64,000 nucleotides of DNA from Niveispirillum sp. SYP-B3756. GTDB taxonomy: Bacteria > Pseudomonadota > Alphaproteobacteria > Azospirillales > Azospirillaceae. This document shows positions 28,442 through 37,522 of the stretch, piece by piece. The notes under the pieces were generated by a model. The model made no database searches. It saw only the letters and a list, made by a program, of their open reading frames with translations, and was not told where the DNA came from. The stretch is taken from the NCBI RefSeq assembly GCF_009495745.1, contig NZ_WIDQ01000006.1, forward strand, positions 62,001 to 126,000, given 5' to 3'. The position numbers were made by a program, and so were the translations under genes. Within the stretch, counting starts at the first letter, position 1. Every line of letters starts with the position of its first letter.

Positions 28442-29413
28442 ATGAGCGGTTCTGGCACCTTGCCCGTCACCTTCCTGTTCGGGGGCCAAGGGTCGCAGTA
28501 CTATCAGATGGGGGCGGAGCTGTTTCGCGGCCATCCGATATTCGCCCAGTGGATGAGCTGGGGCGATCGTTTCCTGCGGGAAAATTTCGGCCGGCCTGTC
28601 CTGGAAACCATCTACGCCCCGGGGCGGGGCCTGGGCGACGTCTTCGACGCCCTGCCCATCACTCACCCCGCCATCTTTTTGACCGAGGTGGCGCTGGCCC
28701 GCACGCTGGAACATCACGGCATCGTGCCCGATCAGGTGGCGGGGGTCAGCCTGGGAGAATTCGCGGCCATGGTGGTCGCCGGCATGATGCCGCTGGAAAC
28801 AGCCCTGGACCTCGTGGCGCGCCAGCCCGCGCTCTACGCTCGCCATTGCGCGCCGGGTGGTATGGTCGCCGTGCTGGCCAGCCCCGACATCTGGCGGAGC
28901 AACCCCATCCTCAGCAGCCGCAGCGAGCTGGCGGGCGTTACGTCGGATGAGCATTTCGTGCTGTCTGCCGAGGCGAAAGCCATGCCGGCGATCACCATGG
29001 AACTGGACCGCCTGCATCTGCCTTACCAGGCCCTGCCCGTTCCCTTCGCCTTCCATTCCCGCTGGATTGAACCGGCGGCGGCGGCCAGCCGGGCGATGAC
29101 CGCCGAGATACGGCTTGAGGCGGGCCATTGTCCTTGTCATTCCGCCAGCCTGCAGGACTGGGCCATGCCCGATACGCCGGACCTGTTCTGGCGCATCGCC
29201 CGCAGTCAGATGCATGTCGGCCCCATGGTCCGAACGCTGGAGGGGCGGGGCGGGGCGATCTATATCGACCTCAGCCCGTCCGGCACGCTGGCTACGCTGA
29301 CCCGCCTGTGCCTGCCGCCCGGATCACCGTCCCAGGTCTTCACCATCCTGTCGCCCTTCGCCAGTGGCCTGAAGTCGATTGAGCGACTGGCCGCAGCATT
29401 GCGGCCGGTCTGA
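28442..29413 (+). CDS. Discrete (trans-acting) acyltransferase
   Basis: 323 residues, a stand-alone AT domain of the malonyl-CoA:ACP transacylase fold. It begins with the usual FLFGGQGSQYYQMG. The nucleophile elbow is AGVSLGEFAAM, keeping the serine but carrying valine where most ATs have histidine (GHSxGE). LVARQPALYAR supplies the expected arginine, and FAFHSRWI near residue 200 supplies the active-site histidine in the AFHS motif. GAG(G) near 28430 precedes the ATG. Three modules of the neighbouring assembly line lack a working AT, so this protein is the natural candidate to load their ACPs with malonyl units (inference). The alternative is an acyl hydrolase that clears stalled chains, a role known for some AT-like proteins in trans-AT clusters. 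It converges on the propeller-protein gene with 13 bases between stop codons. Confidence 0.88.
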   Translation: MSGSGTLPVTFLFGGQGSQYYQMGAELFRGHPIFAQWMSWGDRFLRENFGRPVLETIYAPGRGLGDVFDALPITHPAIFLTEVALARTLEHHGIVPDQVAGVSLGEFAAMVVAGMMPLETALDLVARQPALYARHCAPGGMVAVLASPDIWRSNPILSSRSELAGVTSDEHFVLSAEAKAMPAITMELDRLHLPYQALPVPFAFHSRWIEPAAAASRAMTAEIRLEAGHCPCHSASLQDWAMPDTPDLFWRIARSQMHVGPMVRTLEGRGGAIYIDLSPSGTLATLTRLCLPPGSPSQVFTILSPFASGLKSIERLAAALRPV

Positions 29414-29426
29414 TCGGTCGAACCGC

Positions 29427-31985
29427 TTATGGCGGCGGACTACGGTCGATCACCTGTCCGTCCGACATGGCCAGCCAGACGCCGTTCCCGTCGGCGCGGG
29501 CGGCGATGGCGACCGGCCGCCGACTGTGCCGGCCGGTCCCTGTCATCGGCGCTGCATCGGTGGCCGGGAAGGAGGGGGCCGCGCCCACACCCGTCACCGA
29601 TCCATCGTTCGCCAGTATCCAGTACCCCTCTCCCTTGGGCTGCAACGTGATGCTGAGGGCCTTGGCGGCCCCCTCTCCACGCTGGCCCAAGGTGGGGGCA
29701 TCCCCCAGATATTTCAGAGAACCGAAGGTTCGCACACGGCCATCAGCATAGAGTATGCCATAGCCTTCCCCCACCGGAGCGCTGACGATGTCGACCGCCG
29801 CACTTGCGGGTTTTTCTGCCGGGGAGCCGAGGCCGGCCGGCAGGTCGCAAAGGGCATTGCCGAAACAGAAGATCGCGCCGTCCTGTGCCAGCAGGCGATA
29901 TCCCAGCCCCGACGGCGTGTGGTCGATGCCAACGATCTCCTGCCCCGGTTCCAGCTTGGTGGTGACCTCACCGAAATCAGGTACCGCGCCCACAACATGC
30001 ACGTGGCCGTCGCGGGTGGCCACCCAGTAACCGTCGCCCAACAGGGGCGCGCTGATGCCGACAACAGGGGAACGTGTGGCGCCCACCCTGCCGTGGTCCA
30101 CGGCGGTGCCGGTGGCGATGACATCGCCGTCAGCCCGGGCCAGCCAATAGCCTTCCCGAACACGCTGGGACGTCGCCTCCCACGTTACCCCACCGTCAAA
30201 GGAATGGGAGATGGCGCCGCTGTAACCCAGTGCCACCAGCACGCCCCCACCGGCTGCTGCTGCTGCGCACAGCGTGCTTTGCGTACCGGAGGCACGGGTT
30301 GTCCATTGGCCGGGGGCTGCGGAGGTCAGGATGGTGCCGCCGCTACCGGTGGCAATGACGGTGGATTGCCAAAAGGCCACGGCGCACAACTTTTCCTGCG
30401 TGCCGCTGGTTTCCTGCGTCCAGATATTGCCGTCAGTGGTGCGCAGGATGACGCCGTCCGTTCCGACGGCCACGGCTTCGTTCCCGCTGGCCATGACGGC
30501 CAGCAGATCCTGGCGGGTCAGGGGCGGCAGGGTCTTCCAGGTCGTGCCGTCGCGCGACACGGAGATCAGGCCATTCTCGCCCACAGCAACGACATAGTCC
30601 CGGGCGCTCGCCACCGCCCACAGCGCCAGCGATGTCGAGCGGTTGGGCGCAGTGGTGCGCCGGGGGGTCCAGCCATCGCCATCGGGAGAGGTCAGGATGG
30701 TGCCGTTCCGCCCCACGGCGATCAGCTGGCGCCGAAAGGCGGCCACGCCCAGCAGGTCGGTGCGGGTGCCGCTGAACCGTGAGGACCACAGCACACCGTT
30801 GCGCGACATCATGACCAAGCCCCGGTCGCCCACGGCGATCAGCCCGTTATCGTGCTGGGCCAGGCCCCACAGCACACGGCGGGTGGCGGGAACGCGGCGG
30901 GTCCAGTTCTCGCCATCCGTGGAGGTGAGGATGCTGCCCCCCCCGCCCACGGCGGTGAAGCGGCCATTGAAGATCGCGCCCAGCATGGGCTGACCCGCTG
31001 ACGGCCGTTCCACCTGCCAGCGGCGGCCGTCGGCGGATGACAGGATGACGCCGCCGGTGCCCACGGCCACGATGCGGTCATCGGTGCGGACCAGGGACTC
31101 CAGGTTATAGCGGGCGTCGGACACCCCCTCCTGCCAGGCCTTGCCTGGCCAGGCAAGGCCGATGATGCCGCCGGTGCCGGTGGCCACGATGCCCTGGGGC
31201 ACTGCCAGGACGGCCCGAATGGTGGCGTCAGGCACTGGCCCCAGGGGCGCCCATCGGCAGCCATCGCGGGATCGCAGCAACAGGCCGTCGGCGCCGCCAG
31301 CGACGAAGCCCAGACTGGGCGAATGCGTGATGCTTTGCAGCACCGCCCCCTCGGACATTTTGCACAGACGCCAGTCCAGCCCGTTGGATGAGACGGCACT
31401 GACGTTTTCACCCACCGCGACGAAGAGATCGCCGGCATAGGTGATTGCCATCAGGTTGGCTTCCTGGGGCAGCGCGGTGGGGCGCCAGTGTCGGCCATCG
31501 CTGGAACTGGCCATGCCGGCGGGGCCGATGGTGACATAGCGGTCGCGCGATGCCGCGATGGCGGTCAAGGTGCCCTCCACCCCGGTCTGAACCTCTTGCC
31601 AGTTGATGGCGTCGGCGGAAAGGGTGGCGGTTCCGCCCGACCCGACCGCGACGAAGCCGGCAGGGCCGCCGGTCACGGCATAAAGTTCGCTGCGACCGGG
31701 CGCCTCCTGCCGCGTCCACAGATGGTTGCCCTCGTCATTGGTCAGGATAAGGCTGCCTTCGCCTACCGCCACCAGCATGGGGCGGTCGTGCACCAGCGCG
31801 CGTGCCACAGCGTGCAGCGTTTCCGAACCATTGTAGGCATCGCGGTAAGCGGCAATGGCGGTGACCGGGGCCGGCGTGACGGACCGGCGGTAAGAGGCCA
31901 CCATCAGCCGGGGGGTCACCACAGCGAGGGCCACCAGGCAAAGAATGATTGTGGCCGCGAAGGCCAAACGGCGGCGGCAGGTCAT
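29427..31985 (-). CDS. Membrane-anchored beta-propeller repeat protein (14 + 5 repeats)
   Basis: 852 residues. One N-terminal transmembrane segment (residues 6-27, LAFAATIILCLVALAVV) should anchor it with the bulk outside the cytoplasm. Residues 55-625 contain 14 repeats of about 40 residues of the form L-x-A-(V/I)...(V)AVG-x-G-x-(I)-x-x-S-x-DG-x-x-W, similar to Ycf48/BNR-type propeller blades. Fourteen is twice seven, so two seven-bladed propellers are plausible. Residues 625-850 hold about five different repeats with the core GYW(L/V/I)-x-x-x-DG-x-V, like those seen in actinobacterial repeat proteins. It is the last gene of an operon with the exporter and the SPFH protein (11-base gap). No enzyme motif is visible. 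It may bind a ligand or partner in the periplasm, but the function is unknown. Confidence 0.85.
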   Translation of the reverse strand: MTCRRRLAFAATIILCLVALAVVTPRLMVASYRRSVTPAPVTAIAAYRDAYNGSETLHAVARALVHDRPMLVAVGEGSLILTNDEGNHLWTRQEAPGRSELYAVTGGPAGFVAVGSGGTATLSADAINWQEVQTGVEGTLTAIAASRDRYVTIGPAGMASSSDGRHWRPTALPQEANLMAITYAGDLFVAVGENVSAVSSNGLDWRLCKMSEGAVLQSITHSPSLGFVAGGADGLLLRSRDGCRWAPLGPVPDATIRAVLAVPQGIVATGTGGIIGLAWPGKAWQEGVSDARYNLESLVRTDDRIVAVGTGGVILSSADGRRWQVERPSAGQPMLGAIFNGRFTAVGGGGSILTSTDGENWTRRVPATRRVLWGLAQHDNGLIAVGDRGLVMMSRNGVLWSSRFSGTRTDLLGVAAFRRQLIAVGRNGTILTSPDGDGWTPRRTTAPNRSTSLALWAVASARDYVVAVGENGLISVSRDGTTWKTLPPLTRQDLLAVMASGNEAVAVGTDGVILRTTDGNIWTQETSGTQEKLCAVAFWQSTVIATGSGGTILTSAAPGQWTTRASGTQSTLCAAAAAGGGVLVALGYSGAISHSFDGGVTWEATSQRVREGYWLARADGDVIATGTAVDHGRVGATRSPVVGISAPLLGDGYWVATRDGHVHVVGAVPDFGEVTTKLEPGQEIVGIDHTPSGLGYRLLAQDGAIFCFGNALCDLPAGLGSPAEKPASAAVDIVSAPVGEGYGILYADGRVRTFGSLKYLGDAPTLGQRGEGAAKALSITLQPKGEGYWILANDGSVTGVGAAPSFPATDAAPMTGTGRHSRRPVAIAARADGNGVWLAMSDGQVIDRSPPP

Positions 31986-31995
31986 AGCGGCTGTG

Positions 31996-33195
31996 TCACG
32001 GCTTGGCCGGGGCGGGGCCAGCCGCGAGCGCGGCGGCCGACGTCCCGGGCTTTACGCCGCTGGTCTTTCCACCTTCCGGCTTGGCGGCGGCTGGTTTGGT
32101 TGCACCGGCGTCCAGGGGATCGACTGTATCCGGCAGGGGTGGGGGCCAGACGGCCGATGCCGCGTCCCCCTCCGATCCGGAACCGCTGACCGGCGAGGGG
32201 GCTTTGGCGCGCGGGCTCTCGGCCGGTGTCTTGTCGGCATTGGGCTTGTCGCTGGTGTCCAGGATCAGCGGCAGGCCGTTCTGCGCGCCGATCACCACCA
32301 CCTTGGCATTGGGCGATTTCGACAGTTGCAAGGTGGCGTCGATGCCCTTCCAACGGAGATAGCGTTCGGAAATGCCGTTGGAGACGATATCCTGGAACTG
32401 CCGGATGCCTTGCGCTTCGATCGCTTTGCGCTCGCTTTCCAGCCGTTCCTTCTCCAGCACGAACTGGAAGCGCAAGGCGTTCTGCTCCTCCGAGATCTTC
32501 TGCTCGATGGAGGTCCGTACCGACTGGGGCAGGGTGATGTTGCGGATGAAGATGTCCTGGATGTTGATCAATTGGTTATCGCCGCCGACATCCAGGTTGC
32601 TGCGTGCCAGCACCCCGCGTACCAGACGGGCGACGCGCTGTTCCAGCGCCGTCCGGTTGATGCTGTACAGGTCATCCGGGCGCAGTTCCGCCACCGCGTT
32701 GCGGATTTCGGAACTTATGGTCGGACGGATCAAAGTGTCTTCGAACTGCGGCCCCAGGGTCTCGTGCAGGTTGGCCACCAGATTGCGGTCCACAAAATAG
32801 GACACGGTCAGCTCGACATCCACCGCCAGACCATCGCGGGTCAGCGCCTGCACTGTTTCATCCATGCGGCGCAGACGCACATCGTAGATGAAGATCTGGT
32901 CCCAGGGCGCGATGATCTTCAGGCCGGGACTATAGTGAAAGCCGATCTGGGTGCCGCCGGTCAGACGAAGCCACAGTACCCCGACTGAGCCCGAAGGGAT
33001 GTTGATGAAGATGCGGTCAGCCAGGATGACGACCGCGAAGGTCAGGATCAGCGTCGCCAGCAGAATGTTCAGCCGATGGCGACGCCGCCATGCGCGAAAC
33101 CGCGCCCGAAGGTCAGGTTTCACCGGCGTCGGCGCGGGCTTGGGCGCAGAACTGGGGCCGGGGCCGGTGGATGAGTGGTCCTTGGATGTGGTCAT
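31996..33195 (-). CDS. SPFH/prohibitin-like membrane protein
   Basis: 399 residues. A proline- and lysine-rich cytoplasmic head of about 40 residues is followed by one transmembrane helix (ILLATLILTFAVVILADRIF). An SPFH domain follows, recognisable from IPSGSVGVLWLRLTGGT, YSPGLKIIAPWDQIFIYDVR and the RDGLAVDVELTVSY strand. A helical stretch rich in E, R and Q (EQNALRFQFVLEKERLESER) is the coiled coil typical of the family. The last 110 residues are low-complexity Pro/Ala/Lys. SPFH proteins form large membrane-bound rings that organise microdomains or control proteases. It lies between the peptide exporter (ATGA overlap) and the propeller protein, so it is probably co-translated with the exporter and may act in the envelope with it. 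It has no hfl partner here. Confidence 0.88.
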   Translation of the reverse strand: MTTSKDHSSTGPGPSSAPKPAPTPVKPDLRARFRAWRRRHRLNILLATLILTFAVVILADRIFINIPSGSVGVLWLRLTGGTQIGFHYSPGLKIIAPWDQIFIYDVRLRRMDETVQALTRDGLAVDVELTVSYFVDRNLVANLHETLGPQFEDTLIRPTISSEIRNAVAELRPDDLYSINRTALEQRVARLVRGVLARSNLDVGGDNQLINIQDIFIRNITLPQSVRTSIEQKISEEQNALRFQFVLEKERLESERKAIEAQGIRQFQDIVSNGISERYLRWKGIDATLQLSKSPNAKVVVIGAQNGLPLILDTSDKPNADKTPAESPRAKAPSPVSGSGSEGDAASAVWPPPLPDTVDPLDAGATKPAAAKPEGGKTSGVKPGTSAAALAAGPAPAKP

Positions 33196-34931
33196 GCCGC
33201 CGTCAGCTCGCGCATCTTGCCCTCATCCATGTGATAGCGCCGGTCGGCGACATCGAAGTAGCGGTCATCGTGGGTGACTGCGATCACCGCCTTGCCGGCA
33301 GCCTTCAGGCCGGGCAGGATCTCGCGGTAGAAGATGGCCCGGAATTCCGGGTCTTGGTCCGCCGCCCATTCGTCGAACAACAGGATCGGCCGGTCCTCCA
33401 GCAAAGCAATCACCAGGGCCAGGCGCTTGCGCTGGCCGGTAGACAGCGCTGCAGGGTTGAAGCCGTTCATCAGGCCGCCGGGCAGCTTTTCCGCCAACTG
33501 CATCTGCGTCAGCAACCGCCACATCTCCGGCTCACGCTCGGCCGTGATGTTGAACAGGCGGTGGAAAGTGTAGAACTCTGCGAACACGGTGCCGAACAGG
33601 CGACGATTGCTTTCCGTGGCGCCCACGCCCAGAGGGGCGCCGTTCAGCAGCAACTGCCCGCCCATGGCCGGGTACAGGGCTGTCATCACCTTCAGCGCCG
33701 TGGACTTGCCCGATCCATTGCCGCCGGTGATGAAGACGATCTCCCCCGGTCGCGCATCGAAATTGATGGGGCCGATGCTGAAGCGCTGGTCGCCATTGCC
33801 GGTGGCGTGGGTGTAGTGCACGTCGCGCAACGCCAGCGACCGGAACGGCGGCGGGGTGGTGGTGCCCACGTCGTCGTCATGGGTTTCCACCTGTCCGTCC
33901 AACTCGCCCTCGAAGGCGCGAATGCCCTGGGCCGCCAGACGCACGCCGGCGACGGTCTGCACCGTGGCACCCACCCCGCTCATCAGCGAACTGGCGGCGA
34001 ACAAGACCACCATCACCAGCCGCTCGATCTGTTCGTGGCTGCCCTGGCTGAACAGCGGCAACAGAAAGACCACCGCGCCGCTCAGCAGGTAGAAGGTGCT
34101 GTTGATATAGACGATCAGGTCCGTCAGCACGTCGTTGGCATGGGACCGCCGCTCTGCTGCCTGGGCGCTGCAGGCCTTGATCTCATCCACCACGATGGCG
34201 CGCTTGGCCGGGTCCAGCTTCAGTTCCTTGAAACCCTGGATCAGATCATGGACGCCGTCCATCAGCCGCGTCTCCGCTACGGCCGCCTCCTGCCGGGCGC
34301 CGTCCGTCTCGCCGGCCTTCATCAGATAGCCGTAGGTCAGGAACCCCACGGCCACCAGGGTCAGCAGGAAGGCCGCCGGTGACAGGTAGAAGACGTAGCA
34401 GATGCTGAACAGGAACAGGATGCCCGACTGCACACCCGACAACAGGTTGACGATCCCCATCGAGATCATCTCGTAATACCGCACCAGGGCGCTGTAGAAG
34501 CGCTCGTTGCTGAAGCTTTCGAAATGGCGCAGGTCCAGGCGGGCAATGCGGGTTGCCGTGACACCCCTGATGTCATGCAGCGCCATTTCCAGATCCCGCG
34601 CCGCCCCCTTGGTGAAGAACTTCTGTGCGAGGTTGTAGCCGATGATCAGGATGAAGAAGAGGAAGACATAGACCAGCGAATAACCGTCATCGGATGCCAG
34701 CGCCGCCGCCTTGTTGATGACGGCCAGCACGGCGGTGCCGCAGCAGGCAGCCAGGATGGCGGCCTGCGCCAACTGCTGCAGGGTGACGGTGCGCGTGCGG
34801 TCCAGCGCATCGCGCAGGGACTGAAAGCGGTCCTGGCCAGCAGCGGCCTTTGGTGCACCGGCCAAGGCCGACAGCACGCGCGCAGCAAAGGGGCGTGCGC
34901 TGCTGGAGGCGTCCATGCCTTCAGCCATCAT
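33192..34931 (-). CDS. Cyclic-peptide-type ABC exporter (SyrD/PvdE-like), fused TM and ATPase
   Basis: 579 residues. A six-helix membrane domain (about 55-330) is followed by the ATPase domain (about 360-575). Motifs: Walker A GGNGSGKST, signature LSTGQRKRLAL, Walker B RPILLFDEWAADQDPEFR, and H-loop VTHDDRYF. The DEWAADQDPEFR form is characteristic of exporters for non-ribosomal peptides such as pyoverdine precursors and syringomycin. It presumably moves the product of the adjacent assembly line across the inner membrane. ATG 34931 is preceded by CGGAG at 6 bases. It is first in an operon with the SPFH and propeller genes and diverges from DUF697 copy 2 across about 250 bases. Confidence 0.92.
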   Translation of the reverse strand: MMAEGMDASSSARPFAARVLSALAGAPKAAAGQDRFQSLRDALDRTRTVTLQQLAQAAILAACCGTAVLAVINKAAALASDDGYSLVYVFLFFILIIGYNLAQKFFTKGAARDLEMALHDIRGVTATRIARLDLRHFESFSNERFYSALVRYYEMISMGIVNLLSGVQSGILFLFSICYVFYLSPAAFLLTLVAVGFLTYGYLMKAGETDGARQEAAVAETRLMDGVHDLIQGFKELKLDPAKRAIVVDEIKACSAQAAERRSHANDVLTDLIVYINSTFYLLSGAVVFLLPLFSQGSHEQIERLVMVVLFAASSLMSGVGATVQTVAGVRLAAQGIRAFEGELDGQVETHDDDVGTTTPPPFRSLALRDVHYTHATGNGDQRFSIGPINFDARPGEIVFITGGNGSGKSTALKVMTALYPAMGGQLLLNGAPLGVGATESNRRLFGTVFAEFYTFHRLFNITAEREPEMWRLLTQMQLAEKLPGGLMNGFNPAALSTGQRKRLALVIALLEDRPILLFDEWAADQDPEFRAIFYREILPGLKAAGKAVIAVTHDDRYFDVADRRYHMDEGKMRELTAA

Positions 34932-35184
34932 GAAGGGCTCCGCGAGGCCCAGTGCTCGCAGGTGTAAAACATAAGCAATGTAATTACCCCGCTCGCGCAG
35001 CAGTCGCCACTATTGGCCGGAACATATCTGAAAAAGGGGTGGCGGGGAAGCCGCCTCCTCTCAGGCCTGCAACGATGGTGCCCTGCCGCGCCTTCGATAA
35101 CCCGGTGGTTGTTGCTTCCCCTGCCGGCATGATATCTGGAGCCCGTCACCCGCCAGGGCCCGACCAGAGAAGGGATCGCCACCC

Positions 35185-35673
35185 ATGTCCCAGCAAGAGC
35201 AAGAGCAGCGTCCGCCCGTAGCGTTGTTGCCGGACGCGCTGGCCTGCCGCCTGGACAAGGCCTCCCGCATCCTGGCGCGTTATGCGGGTTGGGGCGTCGC
35301 TGCCGGGGCCGTCCCGGTTCCGGTGATGGACCTTGCTGCCCTGGCCGTGGTCCAGACCAAGATGGTGACGGAACTTGCGGAACTGTATGGCGAAACCGTG
35401 TCGCTGGAATCCATCCAGGCCCTGGTTGGCGTCCTGATCGGCGTGCTGGTGCCGAAAAGCGCCTCCTCCCTGCTGACCCAGTTGCTGGTCAATGCGCTGC
35501 CGGGTGTTGCGGGTCTTGTTGGACTGACGACCATGGCCGCTTTCTCCGGGTTCGGCACCTATGCGCTGGGCCGTGTCTTCATCCGCTATTTCGAGGGTGG
35601 CGGGCGCCTGCACGGCATCAGCGCCCAGGCCATACGCCAGGAACTGGAGCGCGAGTTTGCGGCCCGGCGCTAA
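35185..35673 (+). CDS. DUF697-like membrane protein (copy 2)
   Basis: 162 residues. A DUF697-type protein with a hydrophobic helix (GVAAGAVPVPVMDLAALAVV), KMVTELAELYGE, a glycine/alanine-rich membrane-like stretch, YALGRVFIRYFEGGGRLHG and a charged C-terminal helix. It parallels copy 1 (27710-28324) over the whole core but lacks the Ala/Pro N-terminal extension. AAGGGA about 9 bases before the ATG can serve as ribosome site. It is divergent from the exporter operon, and its stop lies 8 bases from the end of a urtD fragment on the other strand, so it marks the edge of the intact cluster. Function unknown. Confidence 0.8.
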   Translation: MSQQEQEQRPPVALLPDALACRLDKASRILARYAGWGVAAGAVPVPVMDLAALAVVQTKMVTELAELYGETVSLESIQALVGVLIGVLVPKSASSLLTQLLVNALPGVAGLVGLTTMAAFSGFGTYALGRVFIRYFEGGGRLHGISAQAIRQELEREFAARR

Positions 35674-35681
35674 GTCCTTGT

Positions 35682-35945
35682 TCAGCGCCCCAGATAGACT
35701 TCGACGACGCGCGGATCGGCGCTGACATGGTCCAGAGATTCGTCGGACAGGACGGAACCTTCGTGCAGCACCGTCACCTTCACATCCAGGTCGCGCACAA
35801 AGGTCATGTTATGTTCGACCACAACGACAGATCGCGTCTGGGCTATTTCCCGCAGCAGGCGGGCGGTTTCCGCCGTTTCCGCATCCGTCATCCCGGCCAC
35901 CGGCTCATCGACCAGCAGCAATTTCGGCGATCTTGTTGGTGGTGT
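35682..35945 (-). pseudogene. urtD: urtD fragment, C-terminal 80 residues of urea ABC transporter ATPase
   Basis: The reading frame contains Walker [17 protein letters not shown], the H-loop VVVEHNMTFV and the normal C-terminus VVEVYLGR of UrtD. The Walker A and signature halves are absent. The remaining sequence joins directly to the N-terminal half of urtA in another frame, with the join in the stretch AAGATCGCCGAAATTGCTGC near 35925-35945. No urtE follows: the next sequence is the convergent DUF697 gene. No function is possible. Confidence 0.88.
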
Positions 35946-36486
35946 GGGGATAGACATAATCAGACCCGGCCAGCACCCAGCGCTGCACCCCTTCGCCGAT
36001 CAGGTAATCCACCGCCGGGATGGCCTGCTGGTTGGGGGCGGCCCCGGTATAAAAGACGTTGCGGCTGCTTTCCTCCCCCTCATACCGCGCCGGATAGAAC
36101 AGGATGCCGTTCAGTTCCTCAAACACCGGCAGCACGGATTTGCGCGAAACAGAGGTCCAGCAGCCGAAGGTGGCAGCCACCTTCTGCACGGCCAGCAGCT
36201 CGCGCGCCTTTTCGGCGAAGAGCGGCCAGTTGCTGGCCGGGTCCACCGCCACCGGTTCCAGCTTGCGGCCCAGCACGCCGCCGTTCTTGTTCTGCTCCTC
36301 AATCAGCATCAGCATGACGTCTTTCAGGGTCGTCTCGCTGATGGCCATGGTGCCGGAGAGCGAATGCAGAATGCCGACCTTGATCGGCGGCTTGTCGCCG
36401 GCCAGGGCCACCCCGGCGCTGCCCAGCATCAAAGCGGCACCCGTCACGGCCAGCACGGCCGAACGCAGAAAATGACGACGCGACAT
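35905..36486 (-). pseudogene. urtA: urtA fragment, N-terminal half of urea-binding protein
   Basis: About 190 residues remain of a protein normally about 430. A twin-arginine signal ([15 protein letters not shown]) is followed by the family sequence [33 protein letters not shown] and [15 protein letters not shown]. It ends at [13 protein letters not shown] and then runs into urtD sequence out of frame, stopping after four unrelated residues. A single deletion that removed the rest of urtA, urtB, urtC and most of urtD explains the arrangement. Start taken at ATG 36486 (MSRRHF); an in-frame ATG at 36540 adds a leader without signal character. Confidence 0.88.
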
Positions 36487-36558
36487 TGATTTTCTCCCGT
36501 CTGCGGGTAAATGAGGAAAATCGAAGAAGCGGTCGGCCAAAGGCCGGTGCGTGGCAGT

Positions 36559-37522
36559 TCAGAACTGCAATTGCAGGCCCAGGGTGAAGCGGTCCTGCTT
36601 GCCGCCTGTGCCGCTGTCGATGTTGGAATATTCCGCACTGACGCGGGCGCTGTGGCCCTTGATCACGTAATGCACGCCCAGATCATATTGCTTGATATCG
36701 CGGGATAGGGCGTCGGGGTTGAAGGTCTGGTAACGGGCGAAGGGTTGGAACTGGCCGATCCCGACCTTGCCCGGCAGCAGATAGGCTGCCGCCACCATCC
36801 AGGCATCACCGGCAACAATGCCACCCACATTGTCGGTATCATAGGAATACCAGGCCCCTTCCAGGGTGACCGCCCCCGCTGACCCCAGCTTCTTTTCAAA
36901 AAGCACATCAATACTGACGGTGCTGTAATCGCCCGGTTTACGCGCCGTGCCCACGCCATCGGGCTGATAGGCTCCGGCAATGGCCAGGGTCAGCACATCG
37001 GCAGCACCGTAATAGGTGCTGCTGGTGTAATAGGCGGGGTTGTCTTCCACATCCAGGAAGTTGTAGGCCAGCCGCCCGGTATAAAGCAGCTTGTCGCCTT
37101 CATTGCTGGCACCTTTGATGCGGTTATGGCGCCTTGAAGGCGCCGAACGCGTAGGTCAGCCGTTTGTCAGCAACCTTGCCCCACAGGGTGGCACCATCGT
37201 CACGCCCGGCGAACTTGGCCGGATATTGCGACACCACGCCGGGATAGGACCAGGCATTGATGTAATAGGGACCGTCCAGATTGGCCCGGTCGCTGGGCGG
37301 CAGCATCCGGCCGACCCAGATATTGAATTCATCGGAAAATTCAAAACGGGCATAGCCGTCCAGCAGCTTCAAATTCCCGTCGCTGTCGCGTTCTGTGTTG
37401 AAGGTCGCCTTGATCGTATCGGTCAGCGAACCGGAAACGAACACGCGCACGGAGTCCAGATTGACATCGTTGGAGCGGTCCTTGCCGCTGGGGGCGGCAT
37501 CTTCGGCACTGGTATAGCTGCA
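36559..37522 (-). pseudogene. Outer-membrane porin, N-terminus lost and frameshifted
   Basis: Two frames together encode a carbohydrate-selective/OprP-like porin barrel. The first (37522-37124) reads through VRVFVSGSLTDTIKATFNTE and MLPPSDRANLDGPYYINAW to GAFKAP and then stops. The second resumes one base out of frame with NRIKGASNEGDKLLYTGRLA and runs to the terminal phenylalanine (GLQLQF). The frameshift lies near 37130. No signal peptide or start remains: the frame runs into the allophanate hydrolase remnant around 37515-37525. Porins of this kind sit beside urt operons in related bacteria (family knowledge), so it probably decayed with them. Confidence 0.82.

Noticed and set aside
31996-33195. 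HflC of the HflKC protease regulator
   Set aside because: No hflK or hflX neighbours, a long Pro/Ala tail and operon context with a peptide exporter; only general SPFH membership is supported.
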